Positions 21,477 through 30,143 of a stretch of 57,550 nucleotides of DNA are shown piece after piece. This DNA comes from Streptomyces virginiae (GTDB lineage: Bacteria > Actinomycetota > Actinomycetes > Streptomycetales > Streptomycetaceae). Position 1 is the stretch's first letter. The number at the start of each line of letters is the position of its first letter. The position numbers and the translations under genes were made by a program. The DNA is taken from positions 1-57,550 of the forward strand of contig NZ_JOAK01000036.1 in NCBI RefSeq assembly GCF_000720455.1, written 5' to 3'. The notes beneath the pieces were generated by a model. That model saw only the letters and a program-made list of their open reading frames with translations, did not search any database and was not told the DNA's origin.

Positions 21477-22038
21477 GGGTGGTCAGCCCCTCTCGCTCTC
21501 GCAGGATCGCCGCGCTGCGGCGGCACCAGTCGCGGTGGCCCTGCTCGAACGCGATGCCGCGCAGGCAGGTCAGGTACCCGCCGATCGCGTCGCCGCGGAG
21601 CAGGAACTCCTCCTCGTCGAGATCGCCGCGCATCTTGCGCAGCACCCTGCGGAGGAGGTCGATCTTGGCGTCGGCGGCGGTCGCCCGCTCTTCGAGCTGT
21701 GCGATCACCGGCGCGGTGCCGATCCGGTCGGCGGTCTGGACCTTGACGAGGAGGTCGTCGCGGATGACCGAGGGCTTCAGGGCCGCCGCCGCGAACGCCT
21801 CCAGCTCGGCCCGGCCGGCGTCGGTGACCTGGAAGAGTCGCTTGTTGGGGCGCGCCTCCTGGACCACCTGGCGGCCCTCGACCAGGCCTTCCTTCTCCAG
21901 CTTGGCCAGCTCCGTGTAGAGCTGCTGGGGGGAGGCGTGCCAGAAGTTCGCGACGCCGATGTCGAACGACTTCGCCAGCTCGTAGCCGCTGAACTCGCCG
22001 TCCAGCAGCGCCGCCAGTACGGCGTGTCGCAAGGCCAT
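21460..22038 (-). CDS. PadR-family transcriptional regulator
   Basis: 192 aa from the ATG at 22038 (MALRHAVLAALLDGEFSGYELAK), preceded by a purine-rich GGAAGGGG. The N-terminal winged helix (1-85) has the PadR pattern GYELAKSFDIG and QQLYTELAKLEKEGLV, with a basic wing around RPNKRLFQVT. The C-terminal helical part (about 95-185, PadR_C/Vir-like) provides dimerisation. In-frame Met codons further upstream would place the start inside the operator, so they are less likely. It faces the SnoaL-like gene across a 36-bp dyad, the typical autoregulated PadR layout; the ligand is unknown. Confidence 0.9.
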   Translation of the reverse strand: MALRHAVLAALLDGEFSGYELAKSFDIGVANFWHASPQQLYTELAKLEKEGLVEGRQVVQEARPNKRLFQVTDAGRAELEAFAAAALKPSVIRDDLLVKVQTADRIGTAPVIAQLEERATAADAKIDLLRRVLRKMRGDLDEEEFLLRGDAIGGYLTCLRGIAFEQGHRDWCRRSAAILREREGLTTRADEH

Positions 22039-22078
22039 CGCGGCTGCCCCTTCCCTTTTCCTCGTGCTCCCCCGCATG

Positions 22079-22114
22079 ATACTCACGAAACTGACTAGTC
22101 AATTCCTTGAGTAT
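22079..22114. promoter_or_regulatory. nested 36-bp PadR-type operator
   Basis: Outer arms ATACTCA (22079-22085) and TGAGTAT (22108-22114) are exact inverse complements. The centre TGACTAGTCA (22092-22101) is a perfect 10-bp palindrome, with 6 nt on each side between. It lies 41 bp before padR and 12 bp before the SnoaL-like start, abutting its AGGAGG. The core offers TTGACT-like hexamers on both strands with TATCAT/TATCAG 15 nt further, so the dyad probably covers both promoters. Confidence 0.75.
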
Positions 22115-22125
22115 CAGGAGGAGCC

Positions 22126-22551
22126 GTGGAGTCCGTGCCGGAGACCGCCGAACGCTTCCGTGCCGCCGTGGAGAAGCGTGACCTGTCCGCGCTGGAGGAC
22201 CTGTTCACCGAGGACATCAGGCTCTACAGCCCGGTGAAGTTCCGCCCCTTCGAGGGCAGGCCGATGGTGCTGGGCCTCTTCGGGGTCCTGCTGCGCGTCT
22301 TCGAGGACCTGCGCTACGTCGGCCACTTCGACGGCGCGACCGAGACCAGCGCGGACGGCACCCGGGCCGCGGCGTCGGTCCTGCCCTTCCGCGCCACGGT
22401 GGACGGCAAGGAGATCCACGGCATCGACATGCTGCACTTCGACGAGTCGGGCCGGATCAAGGAATTCACCGTGATGGTCCGCCCCCAGTCCGCGGTCCAC
22501 ACCCTGGGCCAGGCCGTCCTGACGGGCTTGCAGGCGGACGGCCTGGCCTAG
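22126..22551 (+). CDS. SnoaL/NTF2-like small protein
   Basis: 141 aa from a GTG with AGGAGG 4-5 nt upstream. The sequence has the cone-shaped alpha+beta barrel pattern: helix ETAERFRAAVEKRDLSALEDLF, then TEDIRLYSPVKFRPFEG and a C-terminal HGIDMLHFDESGRIKEFTVMVRP strand pair. SnoaL-like proteins are ligand-binding or isomerase/hydrolase scaffolds. Divergent from padR and apparently its main target. Substrate unknown, but likely an aromatic or hydrophobic compound that induces PadR. Confidence 0.85.
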   Translation: MESVPETAERFRAAVEKRDLSALEDLFTEDIRLYSPVKFRPFEGRPMVLGLFGVLLRVFEDLRYVGHFDGATETSADGTRAAASVLPFRATVDGKEIHGIDMLHFDESGRIKEFTVMVRPQSAVHTLGQAVLTGLQADGLA

Positions 22552-22576
22552 GGGGTGTCTTGCCGGTCAGGCCGGG
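22550..22576. repeat. 27-nt dispersed repeat, copy 2
   Basis: 26 of 27 bases match 17099-17125. This copy begins at the SnoaL-like gene's TAG and includes the convergent P-type ATPase stop codon (22567-22569), so the last codons of that gene fall within the repeat. Confidence 0.7.
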
Positions 22577-25029
22577 AACTTGCGGTCGACCCAGCGGAAG
22601 GTGAATTCGATGAGGGTCGCGGCGGCTGCCGCGACCGCCACCGCGGTCCACGGCATCGTGGCTCCGACCAGCTTGAGCTGGAAGAAGTCCTGGAGCCACG
22701 GCACGATCAGGACGATGAGGAAGGCCCCGCCCATCGCGCCCACCAGGGCCACGCGCCACCACGTGTACGGGCGGGCGATGATCGCCAGGACCCACATCGA
22801 GGTCAGGAACAGCGTCAGCGTCGCCGCGCTCGTCTCCGCTGGCAGGGCGTCCGCGCCCGTGTAGTGGTGGCGGGCGATCAGGTAGGTGACGAAGGTGGCG
22901 GTCGCCGCGATCACGCCGCCCGGGATCGCGTACCGCATCACCCGTTTCACGAAGTGCGGCTTCGCACGCTCCTTGTTCGGGGCCAGTGCCAGGAAGAACG
23001 CCGGGATGCCGATGGTGAGGGTGGACAGCAGCGTCAGGTGGCGCGGCAGGAACGGGTACTCGACCTGCGAGCACACCACCAGGATGGCCAGCAGCACCGA
23101 GTAGACCGTCTTCGTGAGGAAGAGGGTGGCCACGCGCGTGATGTTGCCGATGACCCGGCGGCCCTCGGCGACCACCGACGGGAGGGTGGAGAAGCTGTTG
23201 TTGAGCAGGACGATCTGCGCGACGGCGCGGGTGGCCTCCGAGCCCGAGCCCATCGAGACGCCGATGTCGGCGTCCTTGAGGGCGAGCACGTCGTTGACGC
23301 CGTCGCCGGTCATCGCCACGGTGTGGCCCCTGGACTGCAGGGCGCCGACCATGTCCCGCTTCTGCTGCGGGGTCACGCGCCCGAAGACGGAGTTGCCGTC
23401 GAGGACCTCCGCCATCTCGGCCTGCTCGGAGGGCAGCTTGCGGGCGTCCACGGTGTTCTGCGCGCCGGGCAGGCCCAGCTTGCCGGCGACGGCGCCGACG
23501 GAGACCGCGTTGTCGCCGGAGATCACCTTCGCCTTGACGTTCTGGTCCTCGAAGTAGCGCAGCGTGTCGGCGGCGTCGGGGCGCAGCCGCTGTTCCAGGA
23601 CGACCAGGGCGGTCGGCCTGACCCCGGTGGCGACGGCCTCGTCGTCCAGCTCGCGGGCGGAACGGGCGAGCAGCAGGACCCGCAGGCCCTGTTCGTTGAG
23701 GCCGTTGATCTCCTGGAGGGCGGGGTCCCCGGCGGGCAGCAGTACGTCGGGGGCGCCGAGCAGCCAGGTGTTGTTCTCTCCGTCGCCCTCGCTGAAGCTG
23801 GCGCCGCTGTACTTGCGGGCGGAGGAGAAGGGCAGGGACTCCGTGCACCGCCACTCGGCGCTGTCGGGGTAGGCGTCGATGATCGCCTGGAGGCTGGCGT
23901 TGGGACGCGGGTCGGACTCGCCGAGCGCGCCGAGCACCTTCTGGACGTACGCCGGTTCCGCGCCGCCGAGCGGGCGGAGCTCGGTGACGTCCATACCGCC
24001 CTCGGTGAGCGTGCCGGTCTTGTCGAGGCAGACCACGTCGACGCGGGCGAGGCCCTCGATGGCGGGCAGCTCCTGTACGAGGCACTGCTTGCGGCCCAGG
24101 CGGATGACGCCGATCGCGAAGGCCACGGAGGTGAGGAGGACGAGCCCCTCGGGGATCATCGGCACGATCCCGCCGACGGTGCGGGCGATGGCGTCGTTGA
24201 GGTTGTTCTCCTTGACGACGAGCTGGCTGATGATCAGGCCGATGGAGGTCGGGATCATCATCCACGTGACGTACTTGAGGATGGTGGAGATGCCGGAGCG
24301 CAGCTCGGAGTGGACGAGCGTGAAGCGGGAGGCCTCTTCGGCCAACTGGGCGGCGTAGGCCTCGCGGCCGACCTTGGTGGCGGTGAACGCGCCACCGCCG
24401 GCGACGACGAAGGAGCCGGACATGACCTGGTCGCCGGGCTTCTTCAGGACGGGGTCGGCCTCGCCGGTGAGCAGGGACTCGTCGATCTCCAGGCCGTCGG
24501 CCTCGCCGACGGACCCGTCGACGACGACCTTGTCGCCGGGGCCGAGTTCGATGACGTCGCCGAGGACGATCTCGGAGGTGGAGATCTCCGCGGTCCGGCC
24601 GTCGCGGCGCACGCCGGGTTTGGCCTCGCCGATGACGGCGAGGCCGTCGAGGGTCTTCTTGGCGCGCAGTTCCTGGATGATGCCGATGCCGGTGTTCGCG
24701 ATGATGACGAAGCCGAAGAGGCTGTCCTGGATCGGCGCGACGCAGAGCATGATCACCCAGAGGACGCCGATGATCGCGTTGAAGCGGGTGAAGACGTTGC
24801 CGCGGACGATGTCGGTGGTGGAGCGCGAGGACCGTACGGGGACGTCGTTGACGTCCCCGCGGGCCACGCGCTCGGCGACCTCGGCGGTGGTCAGCCCGCC
24901 CGGCTTGAACCGGGGCGCCGGTGGCCGCACGGGGTGCACCGGGTCGAGCTCCGCCCCGGCGTCGATGGCCGTCCCGGGCCCGCCGCCCGGCTCCCGCCCG
25001 TCATGGTCGATCCTCTCCCGCTCCGTCAT
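22567..25029 (-). CDS. CtpE-like cation-transporting P-type ATPase
   Basis: 820 aa integral membrane pump. Actuator motif LTGE (187-190), phosphorylation site DKTGTLT (Asp336), hinge MTGDGVNDVLALKDADIGVSMG and the membrane motif PEGL (293-296) are all present. Two hydrophobic segments precede the actuator, two flank PEGL, and about six follow near the C-terminus. No heavy-metal CxxC domain. The PEGL motif and length resemble mycobacterial CtpE, reported to take up Ca2+, so Ca2+ or another divalent cation is likely. ATG start. Convergent with the SnoaL-like gene, stops 15 nt apart. Confidence 0.9.
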   Translation of the reverse strand: MTERERIDHDGREPGGGPGTAIDAGAELDPVHPVRPPAPRFKPGGLTTAEVAERVARGDVNDVPVRSSRSTTDIVRGNVFTRFNAIIGVLWVIMLCVAPIQDSLFGFVIIANTGIGIIQELRAKKTLDGLAVIGEAKPGVRRDGRTAEISTSEIVLGDVIELGPGDKVVVDGSVGEADGLEIDESLLTGEADPVLKKPGDQVMSGSFVVAGGGAFTATKVGREAYAAQLAEEASRFTLVHSELRSGISTILKYVTWMMIPTSIGLIISQLVVKENNLNDAIARTVGGIVPMIPEGLVLLTSVAFAIGVIRLGRKQCLVQELPAIEGLARVDVVCLDKTGTLTEGGMDVTELRPLGGAEPAYVQKVLGALGESDPRPNASLQAIIDAYPDSAEWRCTESLPFSSARKYSGASFSEGDGENNTWLLGAPDVLLPAGDPALQEINGLNEQGLRVLLLARSARELDDEAVATGVRPTALVVLEQRLRPDAADTLRYFEDQNVKAKVISGDNAVSVGAVAGKLGLPGAQNTVDARKLPSEQAEMAEVLDGNSVFGRVTPQQKRDMVGALQSRGHTVAMTGDGVNDVLALKDADIGVSMGSGSEATRAVAQIVLLNNSFSTLPSVVAEGRRVIGNITRVATLFLTKTVYSVLLAILVVCSQVEYPFLPRHLTLLSTLTIGIPAFFLALAPNKERAKPHFVKRVMRYAIPGGVIAATATFVTYLIARHHYTGADALPAETSAATLTLFLTSMWVLAIIARPYTWWRVALVGAMGGAFLIVLIVPWLQDFFQLKLVGATMPWTAVAVAAAAATLIEFTFRWVDRKFPA

Positions 25030-25255
25030 GGTTTCGACGGTAAGCGGGGTTGTATGGCTTCACCCGCCGAGAAGCCCGAAGACGCGACCTCGGGATGACC
25101 CGGATCGTCCCCGAGTAGGAGCCGAAACCGCCCCGCGGGTGACCTACCCTCCGCGATGCCCTTGCTCAGGCCCGAGCCGACCCGCGGGACGCAGTGGCTG
25201 CCGCCCGCCCGGCCGGCAAGGGGCCCGCACCGGAGCCTCCCGGCCGCGGGCGCCG

Positions 25256-25546
25256 TCAGGCCTCCGCGGCTCCGCCCGACTCCTGCCGGGCCTGCGCAGC
25301 AGCATCGGCATGGCGCTTCAGCGCCGCCTCGCGGCCGCGGACGTACCAGATGCCGATCAGGCCGAGGAAGCCGCCGGCCGCGCAGGTCCAGACCCACCAC
25401 AGCTGACCGCGGTCGGCGAACCACCCGTAGAACGGCAGCTGGACCACGAAGAGGGCGAACCACAGGATCGTGCCACCCGTGACCGTCGCGACGACGGGAC
25501 CCTCAAGGGGCTCGGGCGCCTCGTGCTTCGCAATCCATTTCGCCAT
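25256..25546 (-). CDS. DUF2530 membrane protein
   Basis: 96 aa. Starts MAKWIAKHEAPEPLEGPVVA and has two hydrophobic segments (about 20-42 and 48-68), followed by a charged Ala-rich tail. This is the DUF2530 pattern conserved in actinobacteria; function unknown. Divergent from the purine permease gene, which it often accompanies in Streptomyces (recalled, not checked here). Confidence 0.82.
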   Translation of the reverse strand: MAKWIAKHEAPEPLEGPVVATVTGGTILWFALFVVQLPFYGWFADRGQLWWVWTCAAGGFLGLIGIWYVRGREAALKRHADAAAQARQESGGAAEA

Positions 25547-25626
25547 GCAGCCAGTTTAAGCGGGAGCCCCCCGCCACCAGCCCCCACGCTGTCTACGCGC
25601 GGAGATGGACGGCCCTTCTCTGATGT

Positions 25627-25673
25627 GTTCATACTGAAACGGTTTGGGCGCGGCCCATTTTCTTCGTATGAAC
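25627..25673. promoter_or_regulatory. concentric dyads in the NCS2 permease leader
   Basis: Outer arms GTTCATAC (25627-25634) and GTATGAAC (25666-25673) are exact inverse complements. Inner arms TGGGC (25645-25649) and GCCCA (25653-25657) share the same centre to within one base. It ends 16 bp before the permease ATG. It could be a long RNA hairpin or a symmetric operator. I do not see the conserved loops of a purine riboswitch. Confidence 0.55.
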
Positions 25674-25689
25674 CACCAATGAGGACCGT

Positions 25690-27150
25690 ATGAGCACCCC
25701 GGCCCCCGCCCCCGCACCCGCCACTCCGGAGCCTTCCCCCCGGGAGCCCTCCGGCGGGCTGGACCGCTACTTCAAGATCTCCGAGCGCGGCTCGTCCGTC
25801 GCCCGCGAGGTCCGCGGCGGTTTCGCGACCTTCTTCGCCATGGCGTACATCATCGTGCTGAACCCGATCATCCTGGGCAGCGCGAAGGACATGTACGGCC
25901 ACCAGCTCGACAGCGGTCAGCTCGTGACGGCCACCGTCCTGACGGCCGCCTTCACCACGCTCCTCATGGGCGTCATCGGCAACGTCCCCATCGCGCTCGC
26001 CGCCGGCCTCGGCGTGAACACCGTCGTGGCCCTCCAGCTCGCCCCGCGCATGAGCTGGCCCGACGCGATGGGCATGGTGGTCCTGGCCGGCTTCGTCGTG
26101 ATGCTGCTGGTCGCCACCGGGCTGCGCGAGCGCGTCATGAACGCCGTCCCGCTGGGCCTGCGCAAGGGCATCGCGATCGGCATCGGCCTGTTCATCATGC
26201 TGATCGGCCTCGTCGACTCCGGCTTCGTCTCCCGCATCCCGGACGCCGCGCACACCACCGTCCCGCTGCAGCTCGGCAGCGACGGCCACCTGCACGGCTG
26301 GCCCGTCCTGATCTTCGTGATCGGCACGCTGCTCACCCTCGCCCTGCTGATCCGCAAGGTCCCCGGCGCGATCCTGATCTCCATCGTCGCCATGACCCTC
26401 GTGGCGGTCGTCGTCCAGCTCGTCGCCGACCTGCCCGACTCCGGCTGGGGCCTGACCGTCCCGGCCTGGCCCGGCAACCCGGTCTCCGCGCCGGACTTCG
26501 GCCTCGTCGGTCAGGTCAGCCTCTTCGGCGGCTTCGGCAAGGTCGGACTGCTCACCGGCATCCTCTTCGTCTTCACCGTGCTGCTGTCCTGCTTCTTCGA
26601 CGCCATGGGCACGATCCTGGGCGTCGGCGACGAGGCCAAGCTGATCGACAAGAAGACCGGCGAGTTCCCCGGCATCAACCGGGTCCTGTTCGTCGACGGC
26701 CTCGCCGTCGCCTCGGGCGGCGCGACCTCCTCCTCGGCGACGACCTGCTTCGTGGAGTCCACGGCCGGCGTCGGCGAGGGTGCCCGTACGGGCCTGGCGA
26801 ACGTCGTGACGGGCGCCCTCTTCGCCGTGGCGCTGTTCCTCACCCCGCTGGCCACCATGGTCCCGTCGCAGGCCGCCACGCCCGCGCTGGTCGCGGTCGG
26901 CTTCCTGATCCTGGCGGGGTCGGTCAAGGACATCGACTGGAGCGACTTCACCATCGCCGTCCCGGCCTTCCTGGCCATGGTGATGATGCCCTTCACCTAC
27001 TCGATCACCAACGGCATCGGCATCGGCTTCATCACCTTCAGCGTGCTGCGTCTGGCGACCGGCCGGGGCCGCGAGGTCCCGACCGCCATGTACGTCGTGT
27101 CGGCGGTGTTCGTCTTCTACTACGCGATGCCCGCGCTCGGCCTCGGCTAG
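25690..27150 (+). CDS. NCS2-family (AzgA-like) purine permease
   Basis: 486 aa, about 12-14 membrane segments. Begins after a Pro-rich tail with LDRYFKISERGSSVAREVRGG and FATFFAMAYIIVLNP, the signature of AzgA/PbuG guanine-hypoxanthine-adenine permeases. Further conserved parts are GLGVNTVVA and ATSSSATTCFVESTAGVGEGARTGL, the substrate and coupling region (split only for description). Takes up purines with protons across the plasma membrane. ATG preceded by AGGA. The upstream dyad suggests regulated expression. Confidence 0.9.
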   Translation: MSTPAPAPAPATPEPSPREPSGGLDRYFKISERGSSVAREVRGGFATFFAMAYIIVLNPIILGSAKDMYGHQLDSGQLVTATVLTAAFTTLLMGVIGNVPIALAAGLGVNTVVALQLAPRMSWPDAMGMVVLAGFVVMLLVATGLRERVMNAVPLGLRKGIAIGIGLFIMLIGLVDSGFVSRIPDAAHTTVPLQLGSDGHLHGWPVLIFVIGTLLTLALLIRKVPGAILISIVAMTLVAVVVQLVADLPDSGWGLTVPAWPGNPVSAPDFGLVGQVSLFGGFGKVGLLTGILFVFTVLLSCFFDAMGTILGVGDEAKLIDKKTGEFPGINRVLFVDGLAVASGGATSSSATTCFVESTAGVGEGARTGLANVVTGALFAVALFLTPLATMVPSQAATPALVAVGFLILAGSVKDIDWSDFTIAVPAFLAMVMMPFTYSITNGIGIGFITFSVLRLATGRGREVPTAMYVVSAVFVFYYAMPALGLG

Positions 27151-27181
27151 GCCGTGCCTTTCGGCCGCCGGGGGCTCGGGC

Positions 27182-27364
27182 TCACGTCAGCCCGTAGAAC
27201 TTCTCCGTCTCGTCGACGGCCGACTTGAAGCGCTCGTCGAAGTCATCGCGAATGAGCGTCCGGACCACATAGTCCTGGACGCTCATTCCGCGTTTGGCGG
27301 CGTGGATCCGGAGCCTGTCGAGGAGCTCCCCGTCTATGCGCATGCTCAGCACATGTGTCCCCAT
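27182..27364 (-). CDS. small ribbon-helix-helix (Arc/CopG-type) protein
   Basis: 60 aa from the ATG at 27364. The pattern MGTHVLSMRIDGELLDRL, then RIHAAKRGMSVQDYVVRTLI fits one ribbon-helix-helix DNA-binding unit. A short C-terminal helix ends in KFYGLT. A longer in-frame start at 27454 would add unrelated residues. RHH proteins are often antitoxins or repressors, but no toxin-like partner is next to it; the gene stands alone between the NCS2 permease and marR. Confidence 0.75.
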   Translation of the reverse strand: MGTHVLSMRIDGELLDRLRIHAAKRGMSVQDYVVRTLIRDDFDERFKSAVDETEKFYGLT

Positions 27365-27487
27365 GCCGAAAGAGTCGGGGCACAGGGTGCGCGCGCGTGT
27401 CACTTTCGGCCGCCGACTCACCCGTACGAGTGACTTGGCACATACCTGGTGCATGACCGGGAAACCCGGTGTTCTTTAGCGAGAGTA

Positions 27488-27943
27488 ATGAGTTATTCTA
27501 AGTACATGCCTGACCTCTCCCATGGCGACGATGCTGCCGCCGTGAACGACCTCCGCTCTGCCGTCATGCGGCTGGGGCGGCGCCTGAAGCACCAGCGCGT
27601 CGACGAGTCGCTGAGCCCGACCGAGATGTCGGTCCTCGGCACCCTCGCCCGCTGCGGCCAGGCCACACCCGGTGAGCTTGCGCGGCGGGAGCACGTCCAG
27701 CCGCCGTCCATGACGCGCATCGTCGCGTTGCTGGAAGCCAAGGGACTGGTCACGCTGGAACCGCACCCCGACGACCGCCGCCAGAAGGTGGTCCGCCAGA
27801 CGGAGGAGGCCGAAGCGATGCTCGAAGAGAGCCGCCGCAAGCGCAACGCCTTCCTGGCCGGGCTCGCGGCAGAGCTGACCGAGGACGAATGGGCCAAACT
27901 GCGCGCGGCCGCACCCGTCCTGGAGAAGCTCGCGCACCTGTAG
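27488..27943 (+). CDS. MarR-family transcriptional regulator
   Basis: 151 aa from the ATG at 27488 (145 aa if the ATG at 27506 is used). The winged helix lies in LSPTEMSVLGTLARCG, GELARREHVQPPSMTRIV and LLEAKGLVTLEPHPDDRRQKVV. A C-terminal helix completes the dimer. The AT-rich TAATGAGTTA just at the start codon is palindromic and could be its own operator. The MFS gene begins 26 nt downstream, so MarR probably represses a marR-MFS operon. Inducer unknown. Confidence 0.9.
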   Translation: MSYSKYMPDLSHGDDAAAVNDLRSAVMRLGRRLKHQRVDESLSPTEMSVLGTLARCGQATPGELARREHVQPPSMTRIVALLEAKGLVTLEPHPDDRRQKVVRQTEEAEAMLEESRRKRNAFLAGLAAELTEDEWAKLRAAAPVLEKLAHL

Positions 27944-27968
27944 GAACGACGCCAGGAGGCGAACGCTT

Positions 27969-29345
27969 TTGAGTACGGGAAACGGAGCAGACTCCGCACC
28001 CGGCCACATATCCACCCCCACTACCGCCGCGCGACCCGCGGCACCCGCGGCACCCGCGGCACCCACGAGCAGGAACTCGATGTTCAGCTCGCTGAGGATC
28101 CGCAACTACCGGCTCTTCGCCACCGGCCAGGTCGTCTCCAACACGGGCACCTGGATGCAGCGCATCGCCCAGGACTGGCTGGTCCTCTCACTGACCGGCT
28201 CCGCCTCCGCCGTCGGCATCACCATCGCCCTGCAGTTCCTGCCGATGCTGGTGTTCGGCCTCTACGGAGGCGTACTCGCCGACCGGCTGCCCAAGCGGCC
28301 CCTGCTCCTCGTCACCCAGAGCGCGATGGGCCTGACCGGCATCGCACTCGCCGCCCTCACCCTCGCGGGACACGTCCAGGTCTGGCACGTCTACGTCGCG
28401 GCCCTCCTCCTCGGCCTGATCACCGTCGTGGACAACCCCGCCCGCCAGACCTTCGTCCCCGAGATGGTCGGCAAGGACCAGGTCGCCAACGCCGTCAGCC
28501 TCAACTCGGCCAACTTCCAGTCCGCCCGGCTGGTCGGCCCGGCGATCGCCGGTGTGCTGATCACCGCCGTCGGCTCCGGCTGGGCCTTCCTGCTCAACGG
28601 CCTCTCCTTCGCCGCGCCCATCGCCGGCCTGCTGATGATGCGGACGAAGGAACTGCACCCCGTCGAGCCCCGGCCCCGCGCCAAGGGCCAACTGCGCGAA
28701 GGCCTGCGCTACGTCGCCGGCCGGCCCGAGCTGGTCTGGCCGATCGTGCTCGTCGGCTTCATCGGCACCTTCGGGTTCAACTTCCCGATCTGGCTGTCGG
28801 CGTTCGTGAGCGACGTCTTCCACGGCGACGCGGGCACCTACGGACTCTTCAACACCCTGATCGCGGCCGGCTCCCTCGCGGGCGCCCTGCTCGCAGCCCG
28901 CCGGGGACACTCCCGCCTGCGGCTGCTGGTGGCCGCGGCCGCCCTGTTCTCCGTACTGCTGCTCGTGACGGCCTTCGCACCCGGCTTCTGGCTGTTCGCC
29001 GCGCTGCTCGTGCCCATCGGCGTCTTCGGCCTGACGGTCAACGTCACCGCCAACTCCAGCGTGCAGATGGCCACCGACCCCGAGATGCGGGGTCGGGTCA
29101 TGGCCCTCTTCATGATGGTCTTCACCGGCGGCACCCCGCTGGGCGCCCCGCTGCTCGGATGGATCACGGACACCTACGGCGCGCGCATCGGCATGGCCTC
29201 GGGCGCCCTGATCTCCCTGGCCGCGTCCGTGGCCATCGCGGTGGTCCTGGCCCGCGTCGGCAACCTCCGGCTCCGGGTCGGCCGCCACGGGGTGGCCTTC
29301 GTCCCCGCCGTTTCGCGCCGCCCCGAGCTGGTGACGGTGGCCTAG
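27969..29345 (+). CDS. MFS efflux transporter
   Basis: 458 aa from a TTG start with AGGAGG 10 nt upstream. A Pro/Ala-rich cytosolic tail (about 1-35) is followed by SLRIRNYRLFATGQVVSNTGTWMQ, the N-terminus of the EntS-like MFS_3 group. About 12 membrane segments and the inter-helix motif GGVLADRLPKRPLL follow. The DNPARQTFVPEMV stretch is typical of this group. Likely drug or metabolite export, controlled by the upstream MarR. Confidence 0.9.
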   Translation: MSTGNGADSAPGHISTPTTAARPAAPAAPAAPTSRNSMFSSLRIRNYRLFATGQVVSNTGTWMQRIAQDWLVLSLTGSASAVGITIALQFLPMLVFGLYGGVLADRLPKRPLLLVTQSAMGLTGIALAALTLAGHVQVWHVYVAALLLGLITVVDNPARQTFVPEMVGKDQVANAVSLNSANFQSARLVGPAIAGVLITAVGSGWAFLLNGLSFAAPIAGLLMMRTKELHPVEPRPRAKGQLREGLRYVAGRPELVWPIVLVGFIGTFGFNFPIWLSAFVSDVFHGDAGTYGLFNTLIAAGSLAGALLAARRGHSRLRLLVAAAALFSVLLLVTAFAPGFWLFAALLVPIGVFGLTVNVTANSSVQMATDPEMRGRVMALFMMVFTGGTPLGAPLLGWITDTYGARIGMASGALISLAASVAIAVVLARVGNLRLRVGRHGVAFVPAVSRRPELVTVA

Positions 29346-29420
29346 GGAGTCTCTTCCGGCGGGACCCGGCGCGGCGCCCCACGGGGCTCCGCCCCGGACC
29401 CCGCCGGGCAATCTCAGCCT

Positions 29421-29474
29421 CGCCGGCGTTCGAGGCGCGGGGGCCCGGGGGCAGGGCCCCCGGCAGCGGCGCCG
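29421..29474. repeat. GC-rich dispersed intergenic repeat, copy A
   Basis: Starts CGCCGGCGTTCGAGGCGCGG and continues into a GC hairpin (CCGGGGGC...GCCCCCGG). Near-identical copies lie at 41437 and 49429 in the same orientation, each after a plus-strand stop and before a plus-strand start. A further GGGGCTCCGCCCCGGACC block sits at about 29382. May act as a terminator or mRNA 3' stabiliser. Confidence 0.8.
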
Positions 29475-29494
29475 CACCCCTATACGCTCCTCGC

Positions 29495-30049
29495 ATGAGA
29501 CTGTTCGCCGCCGTTCTGCCGCCCGAGGAGGCCGTCGCCGCGCTGCGGGAAGCCGTAGCGCCGCTCCGCGACGACCGGCTGACCTGGACCGCGGAAGCGG
29601 GCTGGCACTTCACGCTCGCCTTCATGGGCGAGGTGCGCGACGACGTGCTCCCCGAGCTGCACGCCCGCCTGGAGCGGGCCGCCCACCGCACGGCGCCCTT
29701 CGCGCTGCGCCTGCACGGCTGCGGGCACTTCGGCGACCGGGCCCTGTGGGCCGGCGCCGCCGGGGAGCTCGACGCCCTGCGCCTGCTCGCCGACCGAACC
29801 GACGCGGCCGCACGGCGGGCCGGGGTCCCCATGGAGCAGCACCGCCGGTACACCCCGCACCTGACCCTCGCCCGCAGCCGCCACCCCACCACCCCGCTGC
29901 GCCCGTACCTGGACGCCCTCGCGGACTTCGAGGGCACCGCCTGGCAGGTGGACACGCTCAGCCTGGTCCGCAGCAACCTGCCCGTGAGCGGGGTGCCGGG
30001 CGAACAGCCCCGCTACGAGACCGTGCGCGCCTGGCCGTTGGCCGGCTGA
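29495..30049 (+). CDS. thpR: RNA 2',3'-cyclic phosphodiesterase (LigT/ThpR family)
   Basis: 184 aa. Two HxT(L) catalytic motifs, HFTL (His38) and HLTL (His122), define the 2H phosphoesterase fold. Begins MRLFAAVLPP and ends in SLVRSNLP, as in ThpR. It opens 2',3'-cyclic phosphates on RNA ends. Cytoplasmic. The ATG at 29495 follows intergenic repeat A, and a 16-bp hairpin follows the stop, so it is probably a single-gene unit. Confidence 0.9.
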   Translation: MRLFAAVLPPEEAVAALREAVAPLRDDRLTWTAEAGWHFTLAFMGEVRDDVLPELHARLERAAHRTAPFALRLHGCGHFGDRALWAGAAGELDALRLLADRTDAAARRAGVPMEQHRRYTPHLTLARSRHPTTPLRPYLDALADFEGTAWQVDTLSLVRSNLPVSGVPGEQPRYETVRAWPLAG

Positions 30050-30072
30050 ACCGCCTACGTACGGCGAACGCC

Positions 30073-30109
30073 GTGAGGCGGCCCGTCCTGCAGGGACGGG
30101 CCGCCTCAC
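30073..30109. terminator. bidirectional terminator between thpR and the M23 gene
   Basis: GTGAGGCGGCCCGTCC (30073-30088) pairs exactly with GGACGGGCCGCCTCAC (30094-30109) around a 5-nt loop TGCAG. It lies between convergent stops at 30049 and 30144. Confidence 0.88.
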
Positions 30110-30143
30110 GCGTCTTCACTTTCGGGCCGTGGTGTTCAGGTGG

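Noticed and set aside
25600..25690. Purine riboswitch upstream of the NCS2 permease.
   Set aside because: No conserved loop sequences of the purine aptamer are present; only generic dyads.
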